Source of the DNA: Bacteroidia bacterium
GTDB taxonomy: Bacteria > Bacteroidota > Bacteroidia > B-17B0 > Aurantibacillaceae
Direction of reading: 5' to 3'
Length of the DNA stretch: 64,000 bases
NCBI GenBank assembly: GCA_016787895.1
Contig: JAEUTN010000003.1
Coordinates: forward strand, 1 to 64,000
The notes under the pieces are model-generated. The model had not been told where the DNA came from. It worked only from the letters and a program-made list of their open reading frames with translations, and searched no databases. Numbering within the stretch: the stretch's first letter is position 1; each line of letters begins with the position of its first letter. A program made the translations under genes and the position numbers. This document shows, one piece after another, positions 33,176 to 41,425 of this stretch.

Positions 33176-33707
33176 ATCGGAATTAAAAGGCTTGTTCGTT
33201 ATAAAGCCCAGAGTGTTCGAGGACGCCAGGGGGTATTTTTTTGAAAGTTACAACAAGGAGAGTTTTGCAAAAAACGGGCTGAATCTTGATTTTGTGCAGG
33301 ACAACCAATCCCTCTCCCAAAAAGGGGTATTGAGGGGCTTGCATTTTCAAAACCCACCTCATGCTCAGGGTAAACTGGTACGTGTGATAACAGGTGCTGT
33401 TTTTGATGTGGCTGTTGATATCCGCAAAAGTTCCAAAACCTATGGCAAATGGTTCGGCTTAAAACTGAGTGAACAGAACAAATGGATGATGTACATACCT
33501 GAAGGATTTGCCCATGGTTTTCTGACCCTGGAAAACAACACCGTGTTTTCGTACAAATGCACCGGCTTATACCATAAAGAAGCCGAGGATTGTTTGTTGT
33601 GGAACGATCCGGATATAGGAATACAATGGGGCACAGAGGATGTTCTGCTTTCCGATAAGGATAAAACAGGAAAACGCATCAGCAGTTTCCGGTCGATGTT
33701 TGAATGA
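33162..33707 (+). CDS. rfbC: dTDP-4-dehydrorhamnose 3,5-epimerase
   Basis: A 181-residue cupin enzyme that epimerises dTDP-4-keto-6-deoxyglucose at C3 and C5 on the way to dTDP-rhamnose. RGLHFQNPPHAQGKLVRV contains the catalytic histidine H61. WMMYIPEGFAHGFLTLE and VFSYKCTGLYHKEAED form the substrate barrel and hold the conserved tyrosine. The start at 33162 (MEIIESELKGLFVI) is chosen on family grounds and overlaps the kinase by 14 nt. A longer frame opening at 33072 would translate the kinase's Gly-Tyr repeat out of frame and is not real. rfbA, rfbB and rfbD are not in the window. Confidence 0.94.
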   Translation: MEIIESELKGLFVIKPRVFEDARGYFFESYNKESFAKNGLNLDFVQDNQSLSQKGVLRGLHFQNPPHAQGKLVRVITGAVFDVAVDIRKSSKTYGKWFGLKLSEQNKWMMYIPEGFAHGFLTLENNTVFSYKCTGLYHKEAEDCLLWNDPDIGIQWGTEDVLLSDKDKTGKRISSFRSMFE

Positions 33708-34810
33708 GCACCGCTTTGATTATATGTTATATTGAAAGAATCAAGTTCATGTCATTGAACCTGAACCTTCAGTTTTTGCTGACGGCTCTGTTTATTATTT
33801 GTTTTATGTTCTCCATCCTCATCAATTACATCATGCTGCGTTTTGCGCAAACCCTTGGGGTGAGAGGAAGAAATGAAAACGAAGTGCGCTGGAACCCGGA
33901 GGTGAAGCCATCGCTGGGCGGGATTTCTTTTTACCTGGTGTTTTTAGTGGCTTTTATTTTTGCCATCCTTCTGCCACATCAACAGGAAGGTTTTAATGTT
34001 CAGGTGGTGGGTATATTGCTGGCGGCTACCCTGTCTTTTTTAATGGGCCTGGCCGATGATGCGTTTAACACACAACCTTTGCTGAAGTTTCTGACGCAAA
34101 TTTTTTGTGGTTTGATTGTTATTATTTCCGGTCTGTCCATTCAGATTTTTGAAAACCAATTCCTGAATTATTTTTTAACGGTATTGTGGGTGGTAGGTAT
34201 GATGAACTCCCTGAACATGCTGGATAACATGGATGGGGTTGCCACCATTGTTTCCATTGTGGCTTGTTTTTTTGTGGTGATGCTGAATCTGGCAGCCTCC
34301 AACACCACAGGATATCCTACTGTTCTGAGTTTAGGCGTCCTGGGCGCGTTAAGCGGATTTCTGGTCTACAATTTTCACCCTGCAAAAATGTTTATGGGTG
34401 ATACCGGCTCTCAGTTTCTTGGCCTTTTTCTCGCTGTAATGGGCATCAGTCACGGTTGGAACACGCCAACAACAGTATGGATAGGGGAATTTCCTTTTTC
34501 TAATTTTCTGGTTATCGCCCTGGTTTTTATGTTACCGCTTTGCGATACGGCTACCGTAGTGATTAACCGCTTGAGGAGCGGCAATTCCCCTTTTGTAGGG
34601 GGCAAGGACCACACCACGCATCACCTGTATTTTAAAGGCTTGAACGAAAAAAAAATAACGGTTCTGTTTTTTGTTTTGGGCTTCATTGCCATTGTTTTGG
34701 CCTACCTGATGGTCATGCGCTTTAGCTGGTTTGTTTTTTATACCTCCCTTTTTTATTTCCTGTTTGTATTCGTAGCTTTATATCTGAACACCATTCTAAA
34801 GAAAAAGTGA
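33704..34810 (+). CDS. WecA/MraY-family phospho-sugar transferase
   Basis: A 368-residue polytopic membrane enzyme that transfers a sugar-1-phosphate (probably GlcNAc-1-P) from UDP to undecaprenyl phosphate, starting polysaccharide assembly. About ten helices are predicted. Family motifs are present: PSLGGISFYL, GLADDAFN with the Mg-binding aspartates, NMLDNMDGVA, MGDTGSQFLGLFLAV and GKDHTTHHL. The ATG at 33704 overlaps the rfbC stop (ATGA). The alternative ATG at 33749, just ahead of the first helix, is equally plausible. It is more like WecA/TagO than MraY in its C-terminal loop. Confidence 0.92.
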   Translation: MSTALIICYIERIKFMSLNLNLQFLLTALFIICFMFSILINYIMLRFAQTLGVRGRNENEVRWNPEVKPSLGGISFYLVFLVAFIFAILLPHQQEGFNVQVVGILLAATLSFLMGLADDAFNTQPLLKFLTQIFCGLIVIISGLSIQIFENQFLNYFLTVLWVVGMMNSLNMLDNMDGVATIVSIVACFFVVMLNLAASNTTGYPTVLSLGVLGALSGFLVYNFHPAKMFMGDTGSQFLGLFLAVMGISHGWNTPTTVWIGEFPFSNFLVIALVFMLPLCDTATVVINRLRSGNSPFVGGKDHTTHHLYFKGLNEKKITVLFFVLGFIAIVLAYLMVMRFSWFVFYTSLFYFLFVFVALYLNTILKKK

Positions 34811-36012
34811 TTTCTTTTCAGCGTTTCAGGTCGTATGCTCCCATCCTAAAATGGATGGGGTTTATTTTTGGATTTTTGCTGTTGTTTTGTATCGTGTATT
34901 TTATAGGATTTCTGAGCTCGGAACCCCTGGAAAATCAGGTCTCCTATAACAACAACAACAGCAATGTGTTTAATTTAAGCATTCCCTCAGAGTTGAACTT
35001 TTGCGGGGAAGATATACCCACCAATGACCTTAGAATTAAACGTGTGCTGGAGAAGGAGTTTATGCAGGACCAGTATTCCCGCTCTTCCACACAGCTGTTG
35101 TTTAATAAAGCTCAGCGCTGGTTCGGTTATATTGAGCCCGTTTTGAAACAACACGGTATACCGGATGATTTTAAATATCTGGCGGTTATTGAAAGTCATT
35201 TATCCAATGTGCATTCACGGGCCGGCGCTGCGGGATTCTGGCAATTGATCGGCAACTCGGCGGTTAATTTCGGTCTTACCATAAACGCCACGGTAGACGA
35301 AAGATTAAATGTTGAAAAGGCGACACAGGCTGCCTGCGAACTGATTCTTCAGGCACACGAGGTGTTTAAAAACTGGACCTTAAGCGCTGCTGCATACAAC
35401 CGGGGCATCAACGGTATTTTGAGGGCCATGAAAGATCAGGGAACCCGGGATTACCATCAGTTATTGCTCAATCCTGAAACCGGAACCTTTGTGTACCGCA
35501 TTTTGGCCTATAAAACCCTGCTTTCAAATCCCATTCATTTTGGAATCAAAAAAAAGAAACTCAGAACCCTGCCGAAAATTCCCTATAAAACACTTGCAGT
35601 GGATAGCAGCATAAAAGACCTCAGGACCTTCGCGAAATTCATCGGTGTGGATTTCTATACCCTCAAAGCGCATAACCCCTGGTTGATTTCTACTTCACTG
35701 GATAATCCGGGCAATTTAAAGTTTGAAATCAAGATTCCAAAAAACAAAACAGCCGATTACAGCAATTACCTTTTAGATTTAAATCCTTACCTGAGTTTTT
35801 CACCGGAACCACTGGTGGCATTGGTGGACAGCCTGCAGCAAAAAGGTTCCGAAGAAAGTATTTATGTGGAGTCGGAAATGAGTTTGGATGAACTGGCCAA
35901 ACAATTTCATGTTAGCGTGGAGGATATAAGGAAATGGAATAAACTGGATCCCTCTAAACTCAGTGTAAAATCGGAAAGTATTATTGTGGTAGAACCGAAA
36001 GAGGTAAAATAA
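34807..36012 (+). CDS. Lytic transglycosylase with LysM domain (MltD-like)
   Basis: A 401-residue membrane-anchored murein hydrolase. A TM helix at about 17-37 is followed by a periplasmic SLT goose-lysozyme-like domain (about 95-250), with the catalytic glutamate E129 in YLAVIESHLSNVHSRAGAAGFWQL, and the conserved AAYNRGINGI motif. The LysM-like C-terminus is at about 345-395 (MSLDELAKQFHVSVEDIRKWNKL), which binds peptidoglycan. The start is GTG at 34807 overlapping the upstream stop (GTGA). ATG at 34855 would cut into the helix. As last gene of the polysaccharide operon it may open the wall for export. It ends 12 nt from the convergent Kelch gene. Confidence 0.9.
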   Translation: MISFQRFRSYAPILKWMGFIFGFLLLFCIVYFIGFLSSEPLENQVSYNNNNSNVFNLSIPSELNFCGEDIPTNDLRIKRVLEKEFMQDQYSRSSTQLLFNKAQRWFGYIEPVLKQHGIPDDFKYLAVIESHLSNVHSRAGAAGFWQLIGNSAVNFGLTINATVDERLNVEKATQAACELILQAHEVFKNWTLSAAAYNRGINGILRAMKDQGTRDYHQLLLNPETGTFVYRILAYKTLLSNPIHFGIKKKKLRTLPKIPYKTLAVDSSIKDLRTFAKFIGVDFYTLKAHNPWLISTSLDNPGNLKFEIKIPKNKTADYSNYLLDLNPYLSFSPEPLVALVDSLQQKGSEESIYVESEMSLDELAKQFHVSVEDIRKWNKLDPSKLSVKSESIIVVEPKEVK

Positions 36013-36024
36013 ATCTATCTGTAC

Positions 36025-38559
36025 TTACTGGATGACCAATTTCAGTGTTTTTAAAATTTTATTTTCTGAACAGAGAACACAAAAGTAAATGCCCTCCGAC
36101 AGTTGCAGACTGAATTTTTCCAAACCGGCTTCTTTTGAAAACACTTGCTGACCAAGGGCGTTAAAGATGGTCACCTGTGCTTTTTGAACCGCTGAACATT
36201 TGATAGTTACTTCCCCCTGGCCTGGGTTAGGGTAGGCTTGCAGAAGGATGTCCGTTTGTTGATCTCCTGACTCCAGAGAAAGACAAGCGCTGACAAACAC
36301 ACTCTGAGAGGCTGAATTGCTGCAAGAGTTGCTGGAGGTACCCACAACCGAATACACGGTATTGGACTGAGGTGAAACACTGATGCTGTTGGCCGTTTGA
36401 CCTGTGCTCCAGGAATAGGTGGCGGCGCCGTTTGCGGTTAACACCATTTGCTCGCCTTTACAGATAACTGTTTTTGAGAGAATAGACACTGCCGGTAAAG
36501 GCAAAACGGTGATGGAATGGGTGCTGGTTTTCTGACAATTATTACCGTCTTTTCCTGTAAGTTGATAAACACTGTTTGTAAGGGGTGTTACGCTGATGGA
36601 ACTGCTGTTTGAGCCCGTACTCCAGGTATAAGATGTGGCGGAGCCTGAGGCGCTGAGCACGGCACTGTTTCCGGAGCAAAGACTTGAGCTGCCTACAATG
36701 CTTACGGCAGGAAGCGGTAAAACTATGGCGGTAATGGTGCTTTGGCTTGTGCAGCCATTAAGTGCGGAGCCTGATACTGTAAAACCAGTAGTTGTCAGAA
36801 GAGATACACTCAAAGTACTTGAATTTGAACCATTGCTCCAGGTGTAAGAAACCGCTGTACCGCTGGTCCAGCAATTGTATACATCACCCGAACAAATAGG
36901 TGAATTAGCACTTAAAACAATGGTAGGAGATGGGGCTACTGTGAGTTGTACAAGTGTGCGAGGATAATTCGTACAACCAGCAGCCTCGGTGTAAAAGGTA
37001 TACACCGAATTAACGGCAATGGCCTGAAGGCTTGGCGTTACAAGTTGAGTGCCGCTGCCAATAGCGCTTCCTCCGCTTGGCAAAGTGTACCAGGAAATGG
37101 TATTACTGCCTGAATAACTTGCGCTAAGGGTAAATGCATTGCCGCTGCATACACTTGAGCCCGGCGCTGCGGATACTGTTTCGGGATTGCAGGAGGGGTT
37201 AAACTTCCAAAGGTCTTCCATGTTGTCGGATAAATTGATGTTGGAATACCCAAGTCCTCCAATCAGCCAGCATTTTCCATTGGTTGAAGGCCAATAACTG
37301 TTGTAATACCTTCCGCCGGGAATGTTGTTGGCGTTGGCAAGCGTTTGTGTACCGTAAGTGCCGAGCTGATTAACGACGTTTGCTCCTTTTACCCAGGTCC
37401 AGTTACCGCTGCTGATATTATAGCGAAACAAATCATTCAAGGCCCCTAACCCTACACTTGCCGCGTTGCCTTCGCCGGCAAACAGCCATAGGTTACCAGT
37501 ACCATCATTCCAGCTGGCGGGTGACATCCGGGCTCCCGGTACATTTCCCGGCGCGGCAATCCCCTGCGTGCCATAATTACCGGGTGCCATGGTGGTAGTG
37601 TTTCCGCCTATCCAGGTCCATTGATTGTTGGTTAAATTGTATTTCCAAAATGCATTGTGGTAGGAGGGAGGTCCCGAAGCCTGATAACCTCGTCCACCAA
37701 ACATGTACAATTCTCCTGCATGGTACCAGGTGGCCGGAAATTCATTTCCTCCGGGGCTGTTGGATGGGGAGCTCAGGTTTAATGTGCCAAACACCCCGTT
37801 TTGGGAAATCAGGTTAGAGCCATTTACCCAGGTCCATTGATTGGTGCTGATGTTGTATTTCCATAAATCGTTTAAAAACCCAACAATGGCGCCTGTGGCC
37901 GGCAATCCTCTTCCGCCGAACAACCATAAATTTCCCGATGCGTCCATCCAACTACCGCAGGCGTTACGGCCTCCGGGGGCATTTCCGGCCGCAGCGATGC
38001 CGATACTGCCGTAAATTCCATTTTGATCAACAGTATTAAAACCTTTCATCCAGGTCCACTGATTGGTTGAAGGGTTATAACGCCAAAGGTCTCCAAGCTT
38101 ACCAAACGTGTTGTTGGCATCAAAGCCATCGCCTCCAAACATCCAGAAGTTGCCGCTGGCGTCGGTCCAGGTGTTCATAAACTCTCTGGCACCCGGCTGA
38201 TTGGATGCGGAAGGAACGCCTTGCGTGCCATAGGTGCCCATTTGATTGGCGGTATTGGCTCCACCTATCCAGGTCCATTCGTTGGTGCTGACGTTGTATT
38301 TCCATAAATCGTTCAACCAGCACAAGGTATTTGTTGTTGCAAAACCTTCTCCTCCAAAGAGCCACAAATTGCCCTGCGTATCCACCCAGGTAGCGGCCCC
38401 ATGCCGGCATCCAGGATTGTTGGTGGCCGAGGAAAGGCCCAATGTTCCATACAAACCCGTTTGCGCTCCGGTGTTCGTGCCTTTCATCCAGGTGAACACC
38501 TGTGAGGATAAACAGAATGTGCTTACAAGAAAGACGCAGATAAGAGTTATTCGTTTCAT
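36025..38559 (-). CDS. Secreted Kelch-propeller protein with T9SS sorting domain
   Basis: An 844-residue protein with signal MKRITLICVFLVSTFCLSSQ. About residues 25-455 hold six Kelch-type blades, each with a conserved order: NLWLFGG, then LNDLWKYN, then NQWTWM-G, then a spacer containing YGT-G and PG. Four Ig/PKD-like modules follow (about 465-765), each with a CSGN-type cysteine and WS-G core. The end is a type A T9SS sorting domain (YPNPGQGEVTIKC ... GIYFCVLCSENKILKTLKLVIQ). The protein is predicted to be exported through T9SS and surface-attached or released. Ligand unknown. Its 3' end faces the transglycosylase gene. Confidence 0.88.
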   Translation of the reverse strand: MKRITLICVFLVSTFCLSSQVFTWMKGTNTGAQTGLYGTLGLSSATNNPGCRHGAATWVDTQGNLWLFGGEGFATTNTLCWLNDLWKYNVSTNEWTWIGGANTANQMGTYGTQGVPSASNQPGAREFMNTWTDASGNFWMFGGDGFDANNTFGKLGDLWRYNPSTNQWTWMKGFNTVDQNGIYGSIGIAAAGNAPGGRNACGSWMDASGNLWLFGGRGLPATGAIVGFLNDLWKYNISTNQWTWVNGSNLISQNGVFGTLNLSSPSNSPGGNEFPATWYHAGELYMFGGRGYQASGPPSYHNAFWKYNLTNNQWTWIGGNTTTMAPGNYGTQGIAAPGNVPGARMSPASWNDGTGNLWLFAGEGNAASVGLGALNDLFRYNISSGNWTWVKGANVVNQLGTYGTQTLANANNIPGGRYYNSYWPSTNGKCWLIGGLGYSNINLSDNMEDLWKFNPSCNPETVSAAPGSSVCSGNAFTLSASYSGSNTISWYTLPSGGSAIGSGTQLVTPSLQAIAVNSVYTFYTEAAGCTNYPRTLVQLTVAPSPTIVLSANSPICSGDVYNCWTSGTAVSYTWSNGSNSSTLSVSLLTTTGFTVSGSALNGCTSQSTITAIVLPLPAVSIVGSSSLCSGNSAVLSASGSATSYTWSTGSNSSSISVTPLTNSVYQLTGKDGNNCQKTSTHSITVLPLPAVSILSKTVICKGEQMVLTANGAATYSWSTGQTANSISVSPQSNTVYSVVGTSSNSCSNSASQSVFVSACLSLESGDQQTDILLQAYPNPGQGEVTIKCSAVQKAQVTIFNALGQQVFSKEAGLEKFSLQLSEGIYFCVLCSENKILKTLKLVIQ

Positions 38560-38694
38560 GGCAGAGAGAATTAATACTTAAAGATAAAGTTAAAGTCAAA
38601 GAAAGGTGAACAAATGTGTAAAGCCGTTTGCTTATTGAGTGAAAGGCAATTGGGTTTAAGTGAAACCAGTGTTTGGCTGAACGAAACAAAAAAA

Positions 38695-38717
38695 AAGCCC
38701 CCGGGTTTCGGGGGCTT
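38695..38717 (-). terminator. Terminator after pnp
   Basis: Stem AAGCCCCCG (38695-38703) / CGGGGGCTT (38709-38717), followed on the minus strand by a run of T beyond 38695. It lies 4 nt after the pnp stop codon. Confidence 0.92.
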
Positions 38718-38721
38718 AAGA

Positions 38722-40863
38722 TTAAGAAGTGGCTTCGTTTTTTTCAGTGGCCGGTTTTGGTAATAAAATCTTACGGCTCAATTTGATCTTTTTGGTTTTA
38801 GGATCGTCGCCTACGTATTTTACTTCAACAATATCGCCTTCTTTTAAAAGTCCTTCAAGACTTTCAACGCGTTTCCAGTCGTATTCGCTGATGTGCAATA
38901 AACCGTCTTTACCTGGCATAATCTCAACAAATGCACCATATGGCATGATGGTTTTAACTTTTGCCTGATATACATCGCCCAATTCAGGAACGGCTACAAT
39001 GCCTTTGATGCGGTTTTTAGCAGCCGTTACATCGGCCAGATTGGTTCCGAAAATTTCAACAATACCATTTTTGTCCACCTCCGTGATAACGATGGTGGTG
39101 TTGGTGAGTTTCTGCATTTCCTGAATCACTTTTCCTCCGGGACCGATAATGGCACCGATGAATTCTCCTGCAATCACAAGTTTTTCGAAGCGTGGTGCCT
39201 GCGGTTTGTAATCGGCGCGTGGTTCTGAAATGGCTTTCAGCATTTCGTTCATGATGTGCAAACGTCCGGCTTTGGCTTGAGCCATGGCTTTGGCCATTAC
39301 TTCGTAAGGCAATCCGTTTACTTTAAGGTCCATTTGAACAGCAGTAATGCCGTCTTTAGTACCGCATACTTTAAAGTCCATATCACCCAGGTGATCTTCA
39401 TCCCCAAGAATATCGGAAAGAATAGCGTAATCGCCTTTTTCATCGGTGATTAAACCCATGGCAATACCTGCAACGGGTTTGGTAATTTTTACACCGGCAT
39501 CCATCAAAGCTAAACATCCGGCGCAAACCGTAGCCATACTCGATGAACCGTTGCTTTCTAAAATATCACTTACCACACGAATGGTGTAGCCTGTATCCAT
39601 AGGCACCACTTTTTTAAGGGCGCGAAGGGCAAGGTTACCGTGGCCTACCTCACGACGGCCCGGACCGCGGTTGGGTTTTGCTTCACCGGTACTAAAGCCC
39701 GGGAAGTTGTAATGTAAGATAAAAGTTTCTTCACCCTGATTAAAAGCACCGTCGATGCGCAATTTATCGAGTGGGGTACCCAGCGTAACGGTGGTTAAAG
39801 ATTGTGTTTCTCCGCGTGTGAACACCGCGCTTCCGTGTGGGGAAGGCAGGTAGGACACTTCAGCCCAGATGGGACGAATGTCGGTGGTTTTGCGGCCATC
39901 CAAACGTACTTTTTCGTCAATGGCCATGCGACGCACCGCTTTGTATTCCACTTCGTGGTAATATTTATTGATGAGGCTTTCTTTTTCTTTTAATTCCTCA
40001 GCACTGAATTGTTTTTTGAATTCTTCAAGCGGGGCTTTAAAATTGTCCTTACGGTTGTTTTTATTCGGATCCAGCTTTCTGGCAGCCGCGTAAACAGCAT
40101 CGTAAGTTTCCTTCATCACTTTTTCGCGAAGGGCCTCATCGTTGGTTTCGTGTGAGTAAACACGCTTTGGTTTAATACCTGCTTTTGCGGCAAATTCGTT
40201 AATGGCTTTGATTTGAAGTTTAATGGCTTCGTGCGCAAATTTGATGGCCTCGAGCATTTCCTCTTCACTTACTTCATTCATTTCACCTTCCACCATGGCG
40301 ATGTCGTGAGCTGAAGCCGCTACAATCATGTCGATGGTACTGGTTGAAAGTTGTGACTTGGTTGGGTTTAAAACGAGTTTACCGTCGATCTTTCCTACGC
40401 GAACTTCGCTGATAGGCCCATTGAATGGGATATCGCTTACCGCAATGGCGGCCGATGCGGCTAAACCTACCAATGCATCCGGCATATTTTCTTTATCGGA
40501 AGAGATAAGGGAAAGCATTAACTGGGTATCGGCATGGTAATCTTCGGGGAATTGAGGACGCAGAGCGCGGTCGACAATACGGGAGATTAATACTTCATAG
40601 TCGGAAAGTTTAGCTTCGCGCTTAAAAAAACCTCCGGGAAAACGCCCTGAAGAAGCGTATTTTTCCTGATAGTCAACTGTAAGAGGTAAAAAATCTACGC
40701 CTTCTTTCGCTTCTTTGTTGCTGACAATGGTTGCCAGAATCATGGTGTCGCCTAAGCGTACCACCACTGAACCGTCGGCTTGTTTTGCCAGTTTTCCTGT
40801 TTCAAGGCTTATCGTGCGGCCATCGCCGAGGTCAAAGCTGTGTGTAATTCCAATTTGTGACAT
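38722..40863 (-). CDS. pnp: Polyribonucleotide nucleotidyltransferase (PNPase)
   Basis: A 713-residue trimeric 3'-5' exoribonuclease of the RNA decay machinery. Two RNase PH domains (about 10-235 and 325-550) flank an all-alpha linker. The second holds the phosphate/metal site in [36 protein letters not shown] domain ([21 protein letters not shown]) and an S1 domain ([32 protein letters not shown]) end the protein. Domain set and length are standard. rpsO lies upstream on the same strand with its own terminator between, the conserved order in bacteria. A small hairpin sits in the leader. Confidence 0.97.
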   Translation of the reverse strand: MSQIGITHSFDLGDGRTISLETGKLAKQADGSVVVRLGDTMILATIVSNKEAKEGVDFLPLTVDYQEKYASSGRFPGGFFKREAKLSDYEVLISRIVDRALRPQFPEDYHADTQLMLSLISSDKENMPDALVGLAASAAIAVSDIPFNGPISEVRVGKIDGKLVLNPTKSQLSTSTIDMIVAASAHDIAMVEGEMNEVSEEEMLEAIKFAHEAIKLQIKAINEFAAKAGIKPKRVYSHETNDEALREKVMKETYDAVYAAARKLDPNKNNRKDNFKAPLEEFKKQFSAEELKEKESLINKYYHEVEYKAVRRMAIDEKVRLDGRKTTDIRPIWAEVSYLPSPHGSAVFTRGETQSLTTVTLGTPLDKLRIDGAFNQGEETFILHYNFPGFSTGEAKPNRGPGRREVGHGNLALRALKKVVPMDTGYTIRVVSDILESNGSSSMATVCAGCLALMDAGVKITKPVAGIAMGLITDEKGDYAILSDILGDEDHLGDMDFKVCGTKDGITAVQMDLKVNGLPYEVMAKAMAQAKAGRLHIMNEMLKAISEPRADYKPQAPRFEKLVIAGEFIGAIIGPGGKVIQEMQKLTNTTIVITEVDKNGIVEIFGTNLADVTAAKNRIKGIVAVPELGDVYQAKVKTIMPYGAFVEIMPGKDGLLHISEYDWKRVESLEGLLKEGDIVEVKYVGDDPKTKKIKLSRKILLPKPATEKNEATS

Positions 40864-40877
40864 GTGTTTTAGATTGT

Positions 40878-40896
40878 GTTCTGACGTTTTCAGAAC
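40878..40896 (-). promoter_or_regulatory. Leader hairpin of pnp
   Basis: GTTCTGA / TCAGAAC, perfect 7-bp stem with a 5-nt loop (40885-40889), about 15-33 nt upstream of the pnp start. In enterobacteria the pnp leader folds for autoregulation. Whether this one does is unknown. Confidence 0.4.
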
Positions 40897-40968
40897 GGGT
40901 TTATATTTTGTTTGATTGTTGCGGGGGAGGGGATAAGCAAGCGGACTTCTGAGTGATTTAACAAAAAA

Positions 40969-40995
40969 GGCACTTCGTTTGTTAATCGAAATGCC
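40969..40995 (-). terminator. Terminator after rpsO
   Basis: On the minus strand GGCATTTCG (40995-40987) pairs with CGAAGTGCC (40977-40969) with one G-U pair, then six T. It lies 25 nt after the rpsO stop, separating it from pnp. Confidence 0.88.
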
Positions 40996-41019
40996 CCCTT
41001 GATTATCCTGATGCTTAAA

Positions 41020-41289
41020 TTATTTACGGATGTCCAGTGTTTTAATAATGGCACGGTAACGCATTAAGTCGTTCTTTTTCAAATAGTCGAGCAAGGCACG
41101 GCGTTTACCAACCAGGTTCAACAAAGCGCGTTGGGTACCAAAATCTTTTTTATTGTTTTTCAAATGATTGGTCAGGTGGTCGATGCGAAGGGTAAACAAC
41201 GCAATTTGAGACTCAGAACTGCCGGTGTTTTTTTCAGCTCCACCGTGCTTTTTGAAAATTTCCTTCTTTACTTGTGAACTTAAATACAT
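41020..41289 (-). CDS. rpsO: 30S ribosomal protein S15
   Basis: An 89-residue primary 16S rRNA-binding protein that nucleates the platform of the small subunit. The sequence MYLSSQVKKEIFKKHGG, then TGSSESQIALFTLRIDHLTNHLKNNKKDFG and RRALLDYLKKNDLMRY, contains the full S15 helix set and the rRNA-contact loop. The ATG at 41289 gives exactly the family's normal 89 residues. An upstream frame opening at 41316 would add nine. A very good TAnnTTTG promoter lies just upstream, and a terminator follows before pnp. Autoregulation by S15 binding to its leader is known in several bacteria but cannot be judged here. Confidence 0.97.
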   Translation of the reverse strand: MYLSSQVKKEIFKKHGGAEKNTGSSESQIALFTLRIDHLTNHLKNNKKDFGTQRALLNLVGKRRALLDYLKKNDLMRYRAIIKTLDIRK

Positions 41290-41313
41290 GTTACTTTCTA
41301 ATTTTTGAGGCCA

Positions 41314-41344
41314 CAAATATACAAAGCTTATGCTGAATTACCAA
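41314..41344 (-). promoter_or_regulatory. rpsO promoter (Bacteroidota sigma-A type)
   Basis: On the minus strand TTG (41344-41342), 20-nt gap, TATATTTG (41321-41314), an exact TAnnTTTG -7 box. It is 25 nt from the start codon. Confidence 0.75.
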
Positions 41345-41425
41345 GCACCCAAGCTGCTAATTTCCTTAAAATCTGAGCTTTTCCAACATTTTTAGACCTA
41401 AAGCCCCCATAGCCACCGGTTCTGC

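Noticed and set aside
41290..41316. Longer rpsO start adding nine residues
   Set aside because: The added residues fall in the promoter/leader region and S15 is normally 89 residues.
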